From contig NZ_CP152412.1 of NCBI RefSeq assembly GCF_038957035.1, positions 4,708,501 to 4,772,500 on the forward strand: a stretch of DNA of 64,000 nt, given 5' to 3'. Made by a program: the position numbers and the translations under genes. The notes beneath the pieces are model-generated. The model was given only the letters and a program-made list of their open reading frames with translations, made no database searches and was not told the DNA's origin. Every line of letters starts with the position of its first letter. The stretch's first letter is position 1. Below, piece by piece: positions 1 to 7,603 of this stretch. This stretch comes from Bradyrhizobium sp. B097. Lineage in GTDB: Bacteria; Pseudomonadota; Alphaproteobacteria; Rhizobiales; Xanthobacteraceae.

Positions 1-855
1 GCCGTCGACGTGCTGGTGCTGAGCGCCACCCCGATCCCGCGCACGCTGGTGTTGACCTATTTCGGCGACATGGACGTCTCGGAGCTGCGCGAAAAGCCCG
101 CCGGCCGCCAGCCGATCGACACCCGCGCGGTGCCGATGAGCCGGATCGAGGATGTCATGGACGGCGTCGGCCGCGCGCTCAGTGCCGGCAAGCTGGTCTA
201 CTGGATCTGCCCGCTGGTCGATGAATCCGAGGCCGAGGGCACCGAGCACCTCACCAACGCGACCGAACGTTTCGAGTCGCTACAGAAGCGGTTCGGCGAT
301 CGCGTCGGCCTTGTGCACGGCCAGATGAAGGGCACCGAGAAGGATCGCGTGATGGCGCAATTTGCCGCGCACGAGATCGGGCTCCTGGTCGCGACGACCG
401 TCGTTGAGGTCGGCGTCGACGTGCCCGCGGCGACCATCATGGTGATCGAGAACGCCGAACGTTTTGGCCTTGCGCAATTGCATCAGCTGCGCGGCCGCAT
501 CGGCCGCGGCTCGGAAGCCTCGACCTGCCTTTTGCTCTACAAAGAGCCGCTCGGCGAGATGTCGAAGGCGCGGCTGAAAGTGATCCGCGAGACCACGGAC
601 GGCTTCCGGATCGCCGAGGAAGATCTGAAGCTGCGCGGCGAAGGCGACGTGCTCGGCATCCGCCAGAGCGGCCTGCCCGGCTATCGCATCGCGCGCTCCG
701 AGGTGCACGGTCAGCTCATCACCCAGGCGCGCGACGAGGCGCTGCGGATCATGAAGGACGATCCGAAGCTGAAAGGCGAACGCGGCGAAGCGCTGCGTTG
801 CCTGCTCTATCTCTATGAGCGCGACGAGGCCGTGCCGTTGATCGGCGCGGGGTAG
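1..855 (+). CDS. recG: ATP-dependent DNA helicase RecG, C-terminal part (5' end outside window)
   Basis: RecG is a superfamily 2 helicase that drives reversal of stalled replication forks and branch migration of recombination intermediates. The frame is open from base 1, so the N-terminal wedge domain and Walker A/B motifs lie outside the window. What remains starts at helicase motif III (SATPIPRT) and runs through the second RecA-like domain: the motif V region around VATTVVEVGVDVP, motif VI QLRGRIGRG with its arginine finger, and the RecG-specific tail with the LRGEGDVLGIRQSG segment. About 285 residues are present out of roughly 700 expected for the family. The gene ends at a TAG a few bases before a palindromic repeat. 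The family call is secure; only completeness is unknown. Confidence 0.95.
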   Translation, partial: AVDVLVLSATPIPRTLVLTYFGDMDVSELREKPAGRQPIDTRAVPMSRIEDVMDGVGRALSAGKLVYWICPLVDESEAEGTEHLTNATERFESLQKRFGDRVGLVHGQMKGTEKDRVMAQFAAHEIGLLVATTVVEVGVDVPAATIMVIENAERFGLAQLHQLRGRIGRGSEASTCLLLYKEPLGEMSKARLKVIRETTDGFRIAEEDLKLRGEGDVLGIRQSGLPGYRIARSEVHGQLITQARDEALRIMKDDPKLKGERGEALRCLLYLYERDEAVPLIGAG

Positions 856-864
856 CGGCCGCCA

Positions 865-952
865 CCGTCATTGCGAGCGAAGCGAAGCAATCCATCCCTC
901 CACGTATGCGGAGCCATGGATTGCTTCGTCGCTTCGCTCCTCGCAATGACGG
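865..952. repeat. 88-bp palindromic intergenic repeat, family A, copy 1
   Basis: The outer arms CCGTCATTGCGAG and CTCGCAATGACGG are inverted copies, and inner arms pair AAGCAATCCAT with ATGGATTGCTT. The whole element would fold into a long hairpin. A second copy at 1287-1374 is the same length and orientation and differs at one position in the loop (T versus C). The pair brackets the GIY-YIG gene. Spurious open frames run through the element. Confidence 0.9.
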
Positions 953-978
953 TGTATACTTACGGCTGGGGGATAACC

Positions 979-1266
979 ATGAAACAACCGTGCGTATACA
1001 TCTTTGCGAATAAGCGTCACGGCACCATTTACACCGGCGTCACCGCCAATCCGCCCAAGCGCGCGTTTGAGCATCGCGAGGGATTGGTGAAGGGATTCTC
1101 GGCCAAATATGGATGCAGGATGCTGGTCTGGTACGAGCTACACGAAACGATGTACGACGCGATCACGCGGGAAAAACAAATCAAGGCCGGCAGTCGCGCG
1201 AAGAAGATCGCGCTGATCGAGGCGCAGAATCCAAATTGGAACGACCTCTACGACACGCTGATCTAG
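979..1266 (+). CDS. GIY-YIG family nuclease domain protein
   Basis: A 95-residue protein made of a single GIY-YIG domain of the small YhbQ/UPF0213-like type. The N-terminal VYIF and IYTGVT blocks correspond to the GIY and YIG strands. They are followed by the conserved Arg/His region (KRAFEHR) and a C-terminal TREKQIKAGSRAKK segment that carries the family's conserved Glu. The family cuts DNA by a metal-dependent single-site mechanism, but the role of stand-alone small members is largely unknown. I chose the ATG at 979; the open frame continues upstream to 871, but that part only translates the palindromic repeat. The gene sits alone between two near-identical palindromes (865-952, 1287-1374), which suggests a functional or transposition link (inference). 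Confidence 0.85.
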   Translation: MKQPCVYIFANKRHGTIYTGVTANPPKRAFEHREGLVKGFSAKYGCRMLVWYELHETMYDAITREKQIKAGSRAKKIALIEAQNPNWNDLYDTLI

Positions 1267-1286
1267 GTGCCCTCAGCGCCCCTCCG

Positions 1287-1374
1287 CCGTCATTGCGAGC
1301 GAAGCGAAGCAATCCATCCCTCCACGTACGCGGAGCCATGGATTGCTTCGTCGCTTCGCTCCTCGCAATGACGG
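1287..1374. repeat. 88-bp palindromic intergenic repeat, family A, copy 2
   Basis: Same orientation and length as the copy at 865-952, with 87 of 88 bases identical. It lies 20 bp after the GIY-YIG stop codon and just beyond the 3' end of the convergent DUF502 gene. Near-identity over a non-coding palindrome suggests recent duplication or ongoing gene conversion. Confidence 0.9.
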
Positions 1375-1391
1375 GGATAGAGCGGAGGGTC

Positions 1392-2177
1392 CTACTCCAC
1401 CTTCGCCGGCGCGGGTTGCGTGGCCGGCTGCAACGAGGCCTGGTTGGCGACGCGGGCAGCGTTGGCCATGCCGGCGAGCGCCGCGGCGCGCTGCTTCTGA
1501 TCGTTGCTGCCAGGCTGCACCACGCCGGCCGACATGATCAGCGTCGCGGCATCCTCGGTGCTCATCTCGATCTCGATGATCTTGCTCCTCGGCACGTAGA
1601 AGAAGAAGCCGGTGGTCGGGTTCGGCGCACATGGCAGGAACACCGAGATATGCTCCTCCTCCCCGGGCAGGCTGGCCGCGAGCTCGGCGCTCGGCGCCTG
1701 CGAGATCAGCACGATCGACCACATCCCGGGCGAAGGAAACTCGACCAGGCCGACGCGGCGAAAGCTCGAGCCGTTGCCAGAGAACAGCGTCTCGAACACC
1801 TGCTTGAGGCCGCGATAGATCGCACGCACCGCAGGAATCCGTCCGAGCAGCCGCTCGCCGAGATCGACCAGGGTCCGCCCGATCAGGTTGGCGGTGAGGA
1901 AGCCGAGCAGCGTCAGCGCGATGACGGCGACGATCAGGCCGGAACCCGGCAATCCGAACGGCAGATAGGTTTCCGGCCGGTAGGCCGTGGGCACGAACGG
2001 CCGGACCAGATTGTCGACCCAGTTCACGAACCACCAGGTCAGATAGAAGGTGATGGCGATCGGCCCGGCCACCACCAGGCCGGTCAGGAAATAGTTGCGG
2101 AACCGCGCCATCAGCCCACGGGGAGCGTCCGGGGGCAGTTCACCTGGCGCGGGGGGAGGCACTTTGTTGGACGTCAT
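1392..2177 (-). CDS. DUF502 family membrane protein
   Basis: A 261-residue membrane protein. The N-terminus is Pro-rich and cytoplasmic. One hydrophobic segment lies at about residues 27-50 (YFLTGLVVAGPIAITFYLTW) and a second at about 80-100 (GLIVAVIALTLLGFLTANLIG). Then comes the family's conserved block with RIPAVRAIYRGLKQV, followed by a soluble C-terminal domain with the VGLVEFPSPGMW and FLPCAPNPTTGFFFYVP motifs. These blocks are typical of DUF502, whose function is unknown; plant homologues are called LIKE-COV. The C-terminal tail is Ala/Gln-rich. The gene is transcribed toward recG and ends next to a palindromic repeat. Confidence 0.85.
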   Translation of the reverse strand: MTSNKVPPPAPGELPPDAPRGLMARFRNYFLTGLVVAGPIAITFYLTWWFVNWVDNLVRPFVPTAYRPETYLPFGLPGSGLIVAVIALTLLGFLTANLIGRTLVDLGERLLGRIPAVRAIYRGLKQVFETLFSGNGSSFRRVGLVEFPSPGMWSIVLISQAPSAELAASLPGEEEHISVFLPCAPNPTTGFFFYVPRSKIIEIEMSTEDAATLIMSAGVVQPGSNDQKQRAAALAGMANAARVANQASLQPATQPAPAKVE

Positions 2178-2213
2178 TGCTGTTCCAGATCGTCGAAGCG
2201 GCCGTCCTCACCA

Positions 2214-2264
2214 GCATGATCCGGAAAAGTGCGCCGCGGATTTCCGAAAAGATCGTGCATAAAC
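2214..2264. repeat. Short dispersed intergenic repeat (GCATGATCCGGAAAAGT type)
   Basis: An imperfect inverted repeat: GCATGATC near the left end pairs with GATCGTGC near the right, and CCGGAAAA pairs loosely with TTCCGAAAA. It lies between the DUF502 gene and glmS. A related string beginning GCATGATCCGGA recurs just before the tRNA gene at about 19813. I recognise this as a common rhizobial intergenic motif; the number of copies in this genome cannot be judged here. Confidence 0.45.
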
Positions 2265-2374
2265 AAAAGGCTAGCGCGAGATGATGAACCTGTCCCGAAC
2301 TTCGGCGCGCAGCACCCCTGAGCTAAGCCATTCTAGCAGGTTTTTGAAGGGCTGCGTGACAGCGTCACTTGCGG

Positions 2375-4201
2375 CTATTCGACCGTGACCGATTTGGCCA
2401 GATTGCGGGGCTGATCGACGTCGGTGCCCATCACCACGGCAGTATGATAGGCGAGCAACTGCACCGGAACGGCATAGACCATCGGCGCGAAGGTCGCCCC
2501 CATGTCCGGCATCACGATCGTCACCAGCGACTGGATGGTCGCCTCCGCGGCGCCCTTCGCGTCGGTCATCAGGATGATCTTGCCGCCGCGGGCGGCGACC
2601 TCCTGCATGTTGGAGACGGTCTTCTCGAACACCTTGTCATAGGGTGCGATCACCACGACCGGCATGTGCTCGTCGATCAGCGCGATCGGCCCGTGCTTGA
2701 GCTCGCCGGCGGCGTAGCCCTCGGCATGGATGTAGGAGATTTCCTTCAGCTTCAGCGCGCCTTCCAGCGCCAGCGGATAGCTGGTGCCGCGGCCGAGATA
2801 GAGCACGTCGCGCGACTTCGAGATCTCGCGCGCCAGCTTCTCGATCTGCGGCTCGGATGTGAGCGCTTCCGACATCAGCCGCGGGATCTCGACCAGGCCA
2901 TGCACCAGCTTGGCCTCGTCGGCATCGGACAGCTCGCCGCGCGCCTTGCCGGCGGCAACCGCAAGCGCGGCCAGCACCATCAGCTGGCAGGTGAACGCCT
3001 TGGTCGAGGCGACGCCGATCTCGGGACCTGCGAGCGTCTGCAGCACGGTCTCGCTTTCGCGCGCGATCGTCGAGGTTGGCACGTTGACGACGGAGAGCGT
3101 GTGCGCGCCCTGCGCCTTGGCGTAACGCAGCGCCGCCAGCGTGTCAGCCGTCTCGCCCGACTGCGAGATGAAGATCGCGAGGTCGCCCTTGCGCAGCGGC
3201 GCCTCGCGGTAGCGGAATTCGGAGGCGACATCGAGTTCGACCGGAACGCGTGCCAGCCGCTCCAGCCAATATTTTGCGACAAAGCCGGCATAGCTCGCGG
3301 TGCCGCAGGCCGTGATCGAGATGCGCTGGATATCCTTGAAGTCGAACGGCAGCTTGACCGGCATGCTGACGCGCTCGGTCGCCATGTCGACATAACGCGA
3401 GAGCGTGTGCCCGACCACTTCGGGCTGCTCGTGGATCTCCTTCGCCATGAAGTGGCGATAATTCGCCTTGTCGACCAAAGCGGTCGCTGTGGTGTGCTTG
3501 ATCGCCTCGCGATGGACGATGGCGTTGTCCTTGTCGAAGATGGTGGCACCCTTGCGGGTCAGCACCACCCAGTCGCCGTCCTCGAGATAGCTGATTGTAT
3601 CGGTGAACGGCCCAAGCGCGATCGCGTCCGAGCCGAGATACATCTCGCCCTCGCCGTGGCCGACCGCGAGCGGCGGGCCGTTGCGGGCGCCGATCATCAG
3701 ATCGTCCTCGCCGGCGAAGATGAAGCCGAGCGCGAACGCGCCGCGCAGCTGCGACAGCACCGCCCTCACCGCCTCGATCGGCTTGACGCCGCCTTTGAGC
3801 AGGTTGTCGACCAGATGCACCACGACTTCGGTGTCGGTCTCGGTCGCGAACACCGCGCCCTTGTGCTCGAGATGCTCGCGCAGCTCACGGAAGTTCTCGA
3901 TGATGCCGTTATGCACAACGGCGACGCGTTCGGTGGCGTGCGGATGCGCGTTGTTCTCGGTCGGCCGGCCATGGGTGGCCCAGCGGGTATGGCCGATGCC
4001 AGTGTGCCCGCCGAGCGGCTGGGCCTGCAGCCGGGTCTCGAGATTCTTCAGCTTGCCCTCGGCGCGACGCCGCGCCAGGGAGCCGTTCTCCAGCGTGGCG
4101 ACACCGGCGGAATCATAACCGCGATACTCCAACCGCTTGAGCGAATCCACCAGTTGCTCCGCGACCGGAGCGCGTCCAAGAATGCCGACGATGCCGCACA
4201 T
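2375..4201 (-). CDS. glmS: Glutamine--fructose-6-phosphate aminotransferase (isomerizing)
   Basis: GlmS makes glucosamine-6-phosphate from fructose-6-phosphate and glutamine, the first committed step toward UDP-GlcNAc for peptidoglycan and LPS. The 608-residue length is normal. The chosen ATG at 4201 gives MCGIVG, so the catalytic Cys is residue 2 and becomes N-terminal after Met removal; the frame extends 13 codons further upstream but those would block the active site. The class II glutaminase domain covers about residues 1-220 (TRWATHG, HNGIIENF, ETDTEV). Two SIS sugar-isomerase domains follow (ACGTASYAG, SQSGETADT, GRGTSYP, and a C-terminal QPRNLAKSVTVE). GlmU, the next activity in the pathway, is encoded 6.6 kb away at 10818-12176. 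Confidence 0.97.
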   Translation of the reverse strand: MCGIVGILGRAPVAEQLVDSLKRLEYRGYDSAGVATLENGSLARRRAEGKLKNLETRLQAQPLGGHTGIGHTRWATHGRPTENNAHPHATERVAVVHNGIIENFRELREHLEHKGAVFATETDTEVVVHLVDNLLKGGVKPIEAVRAVLSQLRGAFALGFIFAGEDDLMIGARNGPPLAVGHGEGEMYLGSDAIALGPFTDTISYLEDGDWVVLTRKGATIFDKDNAIVHREAIKHTTATALVDKANYRHFMAKEIHEQPEVVGHTLSRYVDMATERVSMPVKLPFDFKDIQRISITACGTASYAGFVAKYWLERLARVPVELDVASEFRYREAPLRKGDLAIFISQSGETADTLAALRYAKAQGAHTLSVVNVPTSTIARESETVLQTLAGPEIGVASTKAFTCQLMVLAALAVAAGKARGELSDADEAKLVHGLVEIPRLMSEALTSEPQIEKLAREISKSRDVLYLGRGTSYPLALEGALKLKEISYIHAEGYAAGELKHGPIALIDEHMPVVVIAPYDKVFEKTVSNMQEVAARGGKIILMTDAKGAAEATIQSLVTIVMPDMGATFAPMVYAVPVQLLAYHTAVVMGTDVDQPRNLAKSVTVE

Positions 4202-4413
4202 GCGGTTCAATGTCCCCAAAAATCGCCGAAAATTTGCCAAAGCGGCGACACGGTCCCTTAACGGGAATCGCCGGTCGCAAGATACTCAATAATTATTGCC
4301 GATTGCGACAGTCTTAAACGGCAAGGTTGATGCGAAAGGCTGGTTAATCGGGGCTAACTAGTTTGGCAAGGGCGTGTCCATGTCGTCTAAGACAGCGGCG
4401 TCCCCCGAGCCTT

Positions 4414-4632
4414 TCACCCAGACATCTTGGCGTAGGTGAACAAGCCCACGGCGGTCCAAAATATCATCCCGCTGAACATCGATACGAGGTCGTGCGGTTT
4501 CAGACCGGCGAGCCCCCATAGCCCTCTACCGGTCTTGGTCAGGAACGCATCAAGCACCAATTCGCCGAGGCCGCGGACGAGACCGTCGATCACGGTTCCC
4601 ATCCCCGACCGCGCAACCACACGTCCCAGCAC
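4414..4632 (-). CDS. Small hypothetical membrane protein
   Basis: A 72-residue predicted protein with one clear hydrophobic segment near the C-terminus (MFSGMIFWTAVGLFTYA). Its start overlaps the 3' end of the upstream minus-strand ORF (4590-4865) by 43 bp in a different frame. The two may be translationally coupled; alternatively one long gene may have been split by a frameshift. I do not recognise a family. Coding is supported only by length, the membrane segment and the overlap arrangement. Confidence 0.45.
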   Translation of the reverse strand: MLGRVVARSGMGTVIDGLVRGLGELVLDAFLTKTGRGLWGLAGLKPHDLVSMFSGMIFWTAVGLFTYAKMSG

Positions 4633-4865
4633 GTCACGAGCATGTCGTGCAATCCGTTCTTGAGGAAAAACAGATAGAGCGCGAACAGCAGCACGAAGCT
4701 GAGTGGATCGTTGCCCAAGGAAACGAACTCAGCTTGGTCGCGTGTCTTCCGGGACAACACCGCAAGCTGTCCGGTCTCGGCCCATTGGTAGAGTCGCGCG
4801 ACGCTGAAGTACGTCACCAGACAGCAAAAGATCCCGATCAGAACGGTGCTGGCAATTTTTCGCAT
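4590..4865 (-). CDS. Small hypothetical membrane protein
   Basis: A 91-residue predicted protein starting at an ATG. It has two hydrophobic stretches: an N-terminal signal-anchor-like segment (STVLIGIFCCLVTYFSVA) and a second around LSFVLLFALYLFFL. A charged linker joins them. It overlaps the following ORF at 4414-4632. No recognised domain. The topology suggests an inner-membrane protein with two spans. It could be a lineage-restricted gene pair. Confidence 0.5.
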   Translation of the reverse strand: MRKIASTVLIGIFCCLVTYFSVARLYQWAETGQLAVLSRKTRDQAEFVSLGNDPLSFVLLFALYLFFLKNGLHDMLVTCWDVWLRGRGWEP

Positions 4866-4873
4866 GATGCGTT

Positions 4874-5131
4874 TTGCCCCACCGCCCCCTAAGGCGCGTC
4901 AAACCGGTGGCGGCAAATGCTTCAGATCGCGTCAACGCACCATTAACGCCTCTCGGCGAGGGGCCGCCGCCGGAGGGTGCGCGGCCTGTCGCGCGACCCG
5001 CGACGATCGAGGTGCTGTCCATCTCGGGCATCCCCGATCAGTTCGAGCTCGCGATCGCTGCCGACGCGTTGTCGCGGGCCTGTCGCATCAACGCGAAGGC
5101 CGACAACCGGATCGAGGTCGCCTTCACCTGA
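4874..5131 (+). CDS. Hypothetical protein, start uncertain
   Basis: The open frame begins at a weak TTG at 4874 and gives 85 residues. The first half is Pro/Arg-rich and may be untranslated. The second half (IEVLSISGIPDQFELAIAAD onward to IEVAFT) has a balanced composition that looks like a small folded domain. No family recognised and no good ribosome-binding site seen. It ends about 40 bp before a palindromic repeat. Confidence 0.3.
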   Translation: MPHRPLRRVKPVAANASDRVNAPLTPLGEGPPPEGARPVARPATIEVLSISGIPDQFELAIAADALSRACRINAKADNRIEVAFT

Positions 5132-5169
5132 CCGACGGCGCGGGATTATCTCTAAAGGCGATCTCTGGT

Positions 5170-5297
5170 CGTCATTCCGGGGCTCGCGAAGCGAGAGCCC
5201 GGAATCCATTTCACCACCGATTCTGGGGCCTGATGGATTCCGGGCTCGCGCCAGGGGGCGCGCCCTCAGGTGCGCAATTGCGCACCGGGGAATGACG
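5170..5297. repeat. Palindromic intergenic repeat, family B (CGTCATTCCGG type), copy 1
   Basis: The outer ends CGTCATTCCGG and CCGGGGAATGACG are inverted. Nested inside are GGCTCGCGAAGCGAGAGCC and GTGCGCAATTGCGCAC hairpins. A shorter family member lies at 44065-44165 and shares the CCTCAGGTGCGCAATTGCGC core. Both sit between genes. Confidence 0.85.
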
Positions 5298-5348
5298 AGA
5301 GAATAGCGGTCGGCGTTGATTGCAACCCAGGCGTCCGTTCAAGACGCT

Positions 5349-6143
5349 CTATTGTTCGACCTGGTAGAGCCGCCATCGCTCCGGCACGCCTTTGAGCTGG
5401 TGCGCGCCGCGATCCTTGAAACGGATTTCGGACTCCCGCATCAGATCCTTGACTGCGCTCGAGACCAGCACCTCGCCGGCACGTGCCTTGGCGGCGACGC
5501 GCGCACCGATGTGAAACGCGAGACCGATGACCTCCGCGCCGCTCACCTTGTATTCGCCCGCGTGCAATCCCACCCTGATCTCGAGCCCCAGCGTGCGCAC
5601 GGCCTTAACGATCGCGGTCGCGCAACTGATCCCGGCAGCGGGCGCGCGGAACGTCGCCAGCACACCGTCTCCCGTCGTCACGACCTCCTTGCCGCGCAAG
5701 GCCTTCAGCTCGCGGCGAACGGCGGCGTAGTAGTGATTCATCACCGTCGCCCAGCGCGAGTCACCGAGCCGCGCGGCCTTTTCGGTGGATCGGACGATGT
5801 CGACAAAGAGGATGGTGGCGAGCGCCTGCTTGAGCTCCGAGCCTCGGTCCACGGTCCGGCGCCGGTTCGCAATGTTTCCCGTCAGCGGTTCATAGCTATG
5901 GCTGCGCCGCCGCGCGACGGCCGCCTTGGAGTAATCCTGGGCGCGCTGCACCGTGCGGCAGCGAATGGTTTTTTCCTGCGGTGGAAACGTCCAGTAGACC
6001 TTTCGCCCGGCTCCGGCGCCCTGCACCTCCACGGCGCCCCATTTCAGGAAGACCGTCGAGCCAGTCCGTCGAATGCACCATGCCTTTGACGTGTACCCGG
6101 ACACGTTCGACTGATGCACTCCGATGCGAAGGAATTTGGGCAT
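5349..6143 (-). CDS. Class III adenylate/guanylate cyclase domain protein
   Basis: A 264-residue protein. The C-terminal half (about residues 105-264) is a class III nucleotidyl cyclase homology domain. The first metal-binding Asp lies in ILFVDIVRST and the second in the TTGDGVLATF hairpin; the chain continues with IRVGLHAGEY, VIGLAFHIGARVAA and a C-terminal QLKGVPERWRLYQV typical of the family. This suggests cyclic nucleotide synthesis in the cytoplasm, since no membrane segment is seen. Both metal-binding Asp residues are present. The N-terminal ~85 residues are unusual: an aromatic, basic stretch containing FLKWGAVEV and KVYWTF, which vaguely resembles a WGR-type domain (inference, weak). 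A palindromic repeat lies downstream and the nitrilase gene upstream on the same strand. Confidence 0.8.
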   Translation of the reverse strand: MPKFLRIGVHQSNVSGYTSKAWCIRRTGSTVFLKWGAVEVQGAGAGRKVYWTFPPQEKTIRCRTVQRAQDYSKAAVARRRSHSYEPLTGNIANRRRTVDRGSELKQALATILFVDIVRSTEKAARLGDSRWATVMNHYYAAVRRELKALRGKEVVTTGDGVLATFRAPAAGISCATAIVKAVRTLGLEIRVGLHAGEYKVSGAEVIGLAFHIGARVAAKARAGEVLVSSAVKDLMRESEIRFKDRGAHQLKGVPERWRLYQVEQ

Positions 6144-6276
6144 GAGCGTCCGGCCGATCGAACGAGCGCTTGGGGGCTAACCTGGAGTAAAGCGTAGCCA
6201 TACATTTCCGCATTGGCAACGGTGCTCGTTTCCGCACCGATCAAAAGCTCTGCGATGTCCGAGATCCAGCTTTTGG

Positions 6277-7341
6277 TCAGCTCCGGTATTCGCGCCTCTG
6301 CCCATTCGATACGACGTCAGCGTCGACCGAGAGAATTGCCTCGTCCTGCGCTTTTGCCATCGGCTGTTCTTCATCGCGAAATCGTGCCGGGGTCAGCCGA
6401 CTGCGGTCGACCGTCATGCCAAAGATGTCGAAGCGATTGTAGTAGCCGACCACGTCGTGAAACTGCTTCGGCTCGACGCAGCGATTGAGATCGATCTCCG
6501 CGTAGGCGATCCCTTCCTGGTCCTGCAATTCATCGCCAAAGACACCACCCGTCGGATCGACGAAGAAACTCGCTGCACGCGGCGTCTGGTCGATCACGTC
6601 GGCGATGGTTCTGTCGCGTTCAATCAGGAAGGCCCGCATCGGCTGGTCCATGTAGCCGGCGGTGACGATCCCGAATACCTTGGCTTCGAAGCAGTGGGCG
6701 CTGGCCCGGATGCGGTTGGCGGCGACGTTGTCGAAATTGCCGCCGCCTGCCGGGCGGCGCGTGGGCCACATCGGCGGCCAGCTCGAGATGTGCACCTGTT
6801 CACCCTGCGCCATCAGTGCGAAGCGGGCCAACGGATTGGTATTCTCGCCACAGATCAACCCACCGATCCGGCCCTGCCGCGTCTCCGCGACCTTGAGGCC
6901 CGCGCCGTCCCCCGACGACCACACCAGCTTCTCATAGAAGGTCGGAACCAGCTTGCGGTGATGAACCAGAATTTCGCCGGTCTCGCCGATCAGCAGGTTC
7001 GAGTTCCACAGCCCACCAACGCTGACGGCCGAGCGCTCGCTGATGCCGATCGAGACGGTGACGCCGAGGCCGCGCGCCTCGGCGCACAGCCGCGCCACTT
7101 CCGGTCCGTCCACCAGCACGGACTGCTCCGCCATCCGCACGAACAGATCGTGATTGTCGATCGGCGGCCACAGCGCGGCCCAGACCGGAAAGGCGGGAAT
7201 GTAGGTTTCGGGAAACGCGATCAGCTCGGCGCCGGCCCTGGCTGCCTCGCACATGATGGCGATCGCCTTTTCGGTGGTCGCCCGGCTGTCGAGGAAGACG
7301 GGCGCGGCGTGGACGGCGGCAGCCTTGAAACGAGGGAGCAT
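6277..7341 (-). CDS. Nitrilase / carbon-nitrogen hydrolase family protein
   Basis: A 354-residue cytoplasmic enzyme of the nitrilase superfamily, branch 1 by overall look. The catalytic triad is complete: Glu45 in FPETYIP, Lys130 in HHRKLVPT and Cys164 in LICGEN. These enzymes hydrolyse nitriles to carboxylic acids and ammonia; the actual substrate cannot be read from sequence (aliphatic nitriles, arylacetonitriles and cyanide-type compounds are all possible). The length fits true nitrilases (about 330-360 residues) better than amidases. The gene is divergent from the LysR gene at 7604, the usual arrangement for a catabolic gene and its regulator, so local control by that LysR protein is likely (inference). 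Confidence 0.85.
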   Translation of the reverse strand: MLPRFKAAAVHAAPVFLDSRATTEKAIAIMCEAARAGAELIAFPETYIPAFPVWAALWPPIDNHDLFVRMAEQSVLVDGPEVARLCAEARGLGVTVSIGISERSAVSVGGLWNSNLLIGETGEILVHHRKLVPTFYEKLVWSSGDGAGLKVAETRQGRIGGLICGENTNPLARFALMAQGEQVHISSWPPMWPTRRPAGGGNFDNVAANRIRASAHCFEAKVFGIVTAGYMDQPMRAFLIERDRTIADVIDQTPRAASFFVDPTGGVFGDELQDQEGIAYAEIDLNRCVEPKQFHDVVGYYNRFDIFGMTVDRSRLTPARFRDEEQPMAKAQDEAILSVDADVVSNGQRREYRS

Positions 7342-7355
7342 GACGAAAATTCCGG

Positions 7356-7455
7356 CTAGAGCGTTTTCCCGCGAAATGGATACCGGTTCGCACGAAGAAA
7401 ACGCGTCAAAACAAGATCTAGAGCTCCGTTCCGATCCAATCGGAACGGAAAAGCT
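7356..7455. repeat. Dispersed intergenic repeat (CTAGAGCGTTTTCCCGCGAA type)
   Basis: A roughly 100-bp non-coding element just upstream of the nitrilase start. Its right half contains the perfect palindrome CCGTTCCGAT-CCA-ATCGGAACGG, and its left half has AGCGTTTTC facing GAAAACGCG. A degraded relative begins GAGCGTTTTCCAGCGC at about 29744. I recognise this as a repeat common in Bradyrhizobium intergenic DNA; confirmation needs a genome-wide search. Confidence 0.6.
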
Positions 7456-7603
7456 TTAGGACCAGGGAGGCGAAGCGGTATCATCCCTGCCTTCCCGGTA
7501 TGCATGGGAATTGTCGCAAGGTCGGTTGCGAAGGATCGGAGCCGTCTGCGCGTTGGAACGGGAATTGCTTTGCTGACAGGGGCCGTAAATCCGGAGGCAG
7601 GTC

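Noticed and set aside
1113..2219. Long plus-strand ORF of 368 codons opposite the DUF502 gene
   Set aside because: The DUF502 protein on the other strand has clear family motifs and membrane segments; this frame is rich in Arg, Gly and His and runs through a palindromic repeat.
2369..4261. 630-codon plus-strand ORF antisense to glmS
   Set aside because: It is the antisense shadow of glmS, with low-complexity His/Arg/Asp composition caused by the high GC content.
4202..4413. Possible glmS ribozyme or riboswitch upstream of glmS
   Set aside because: The region shows no ribozyme core features that I can recognise, and the glmS ribozyme is not expected in Alphaproteobacteria.
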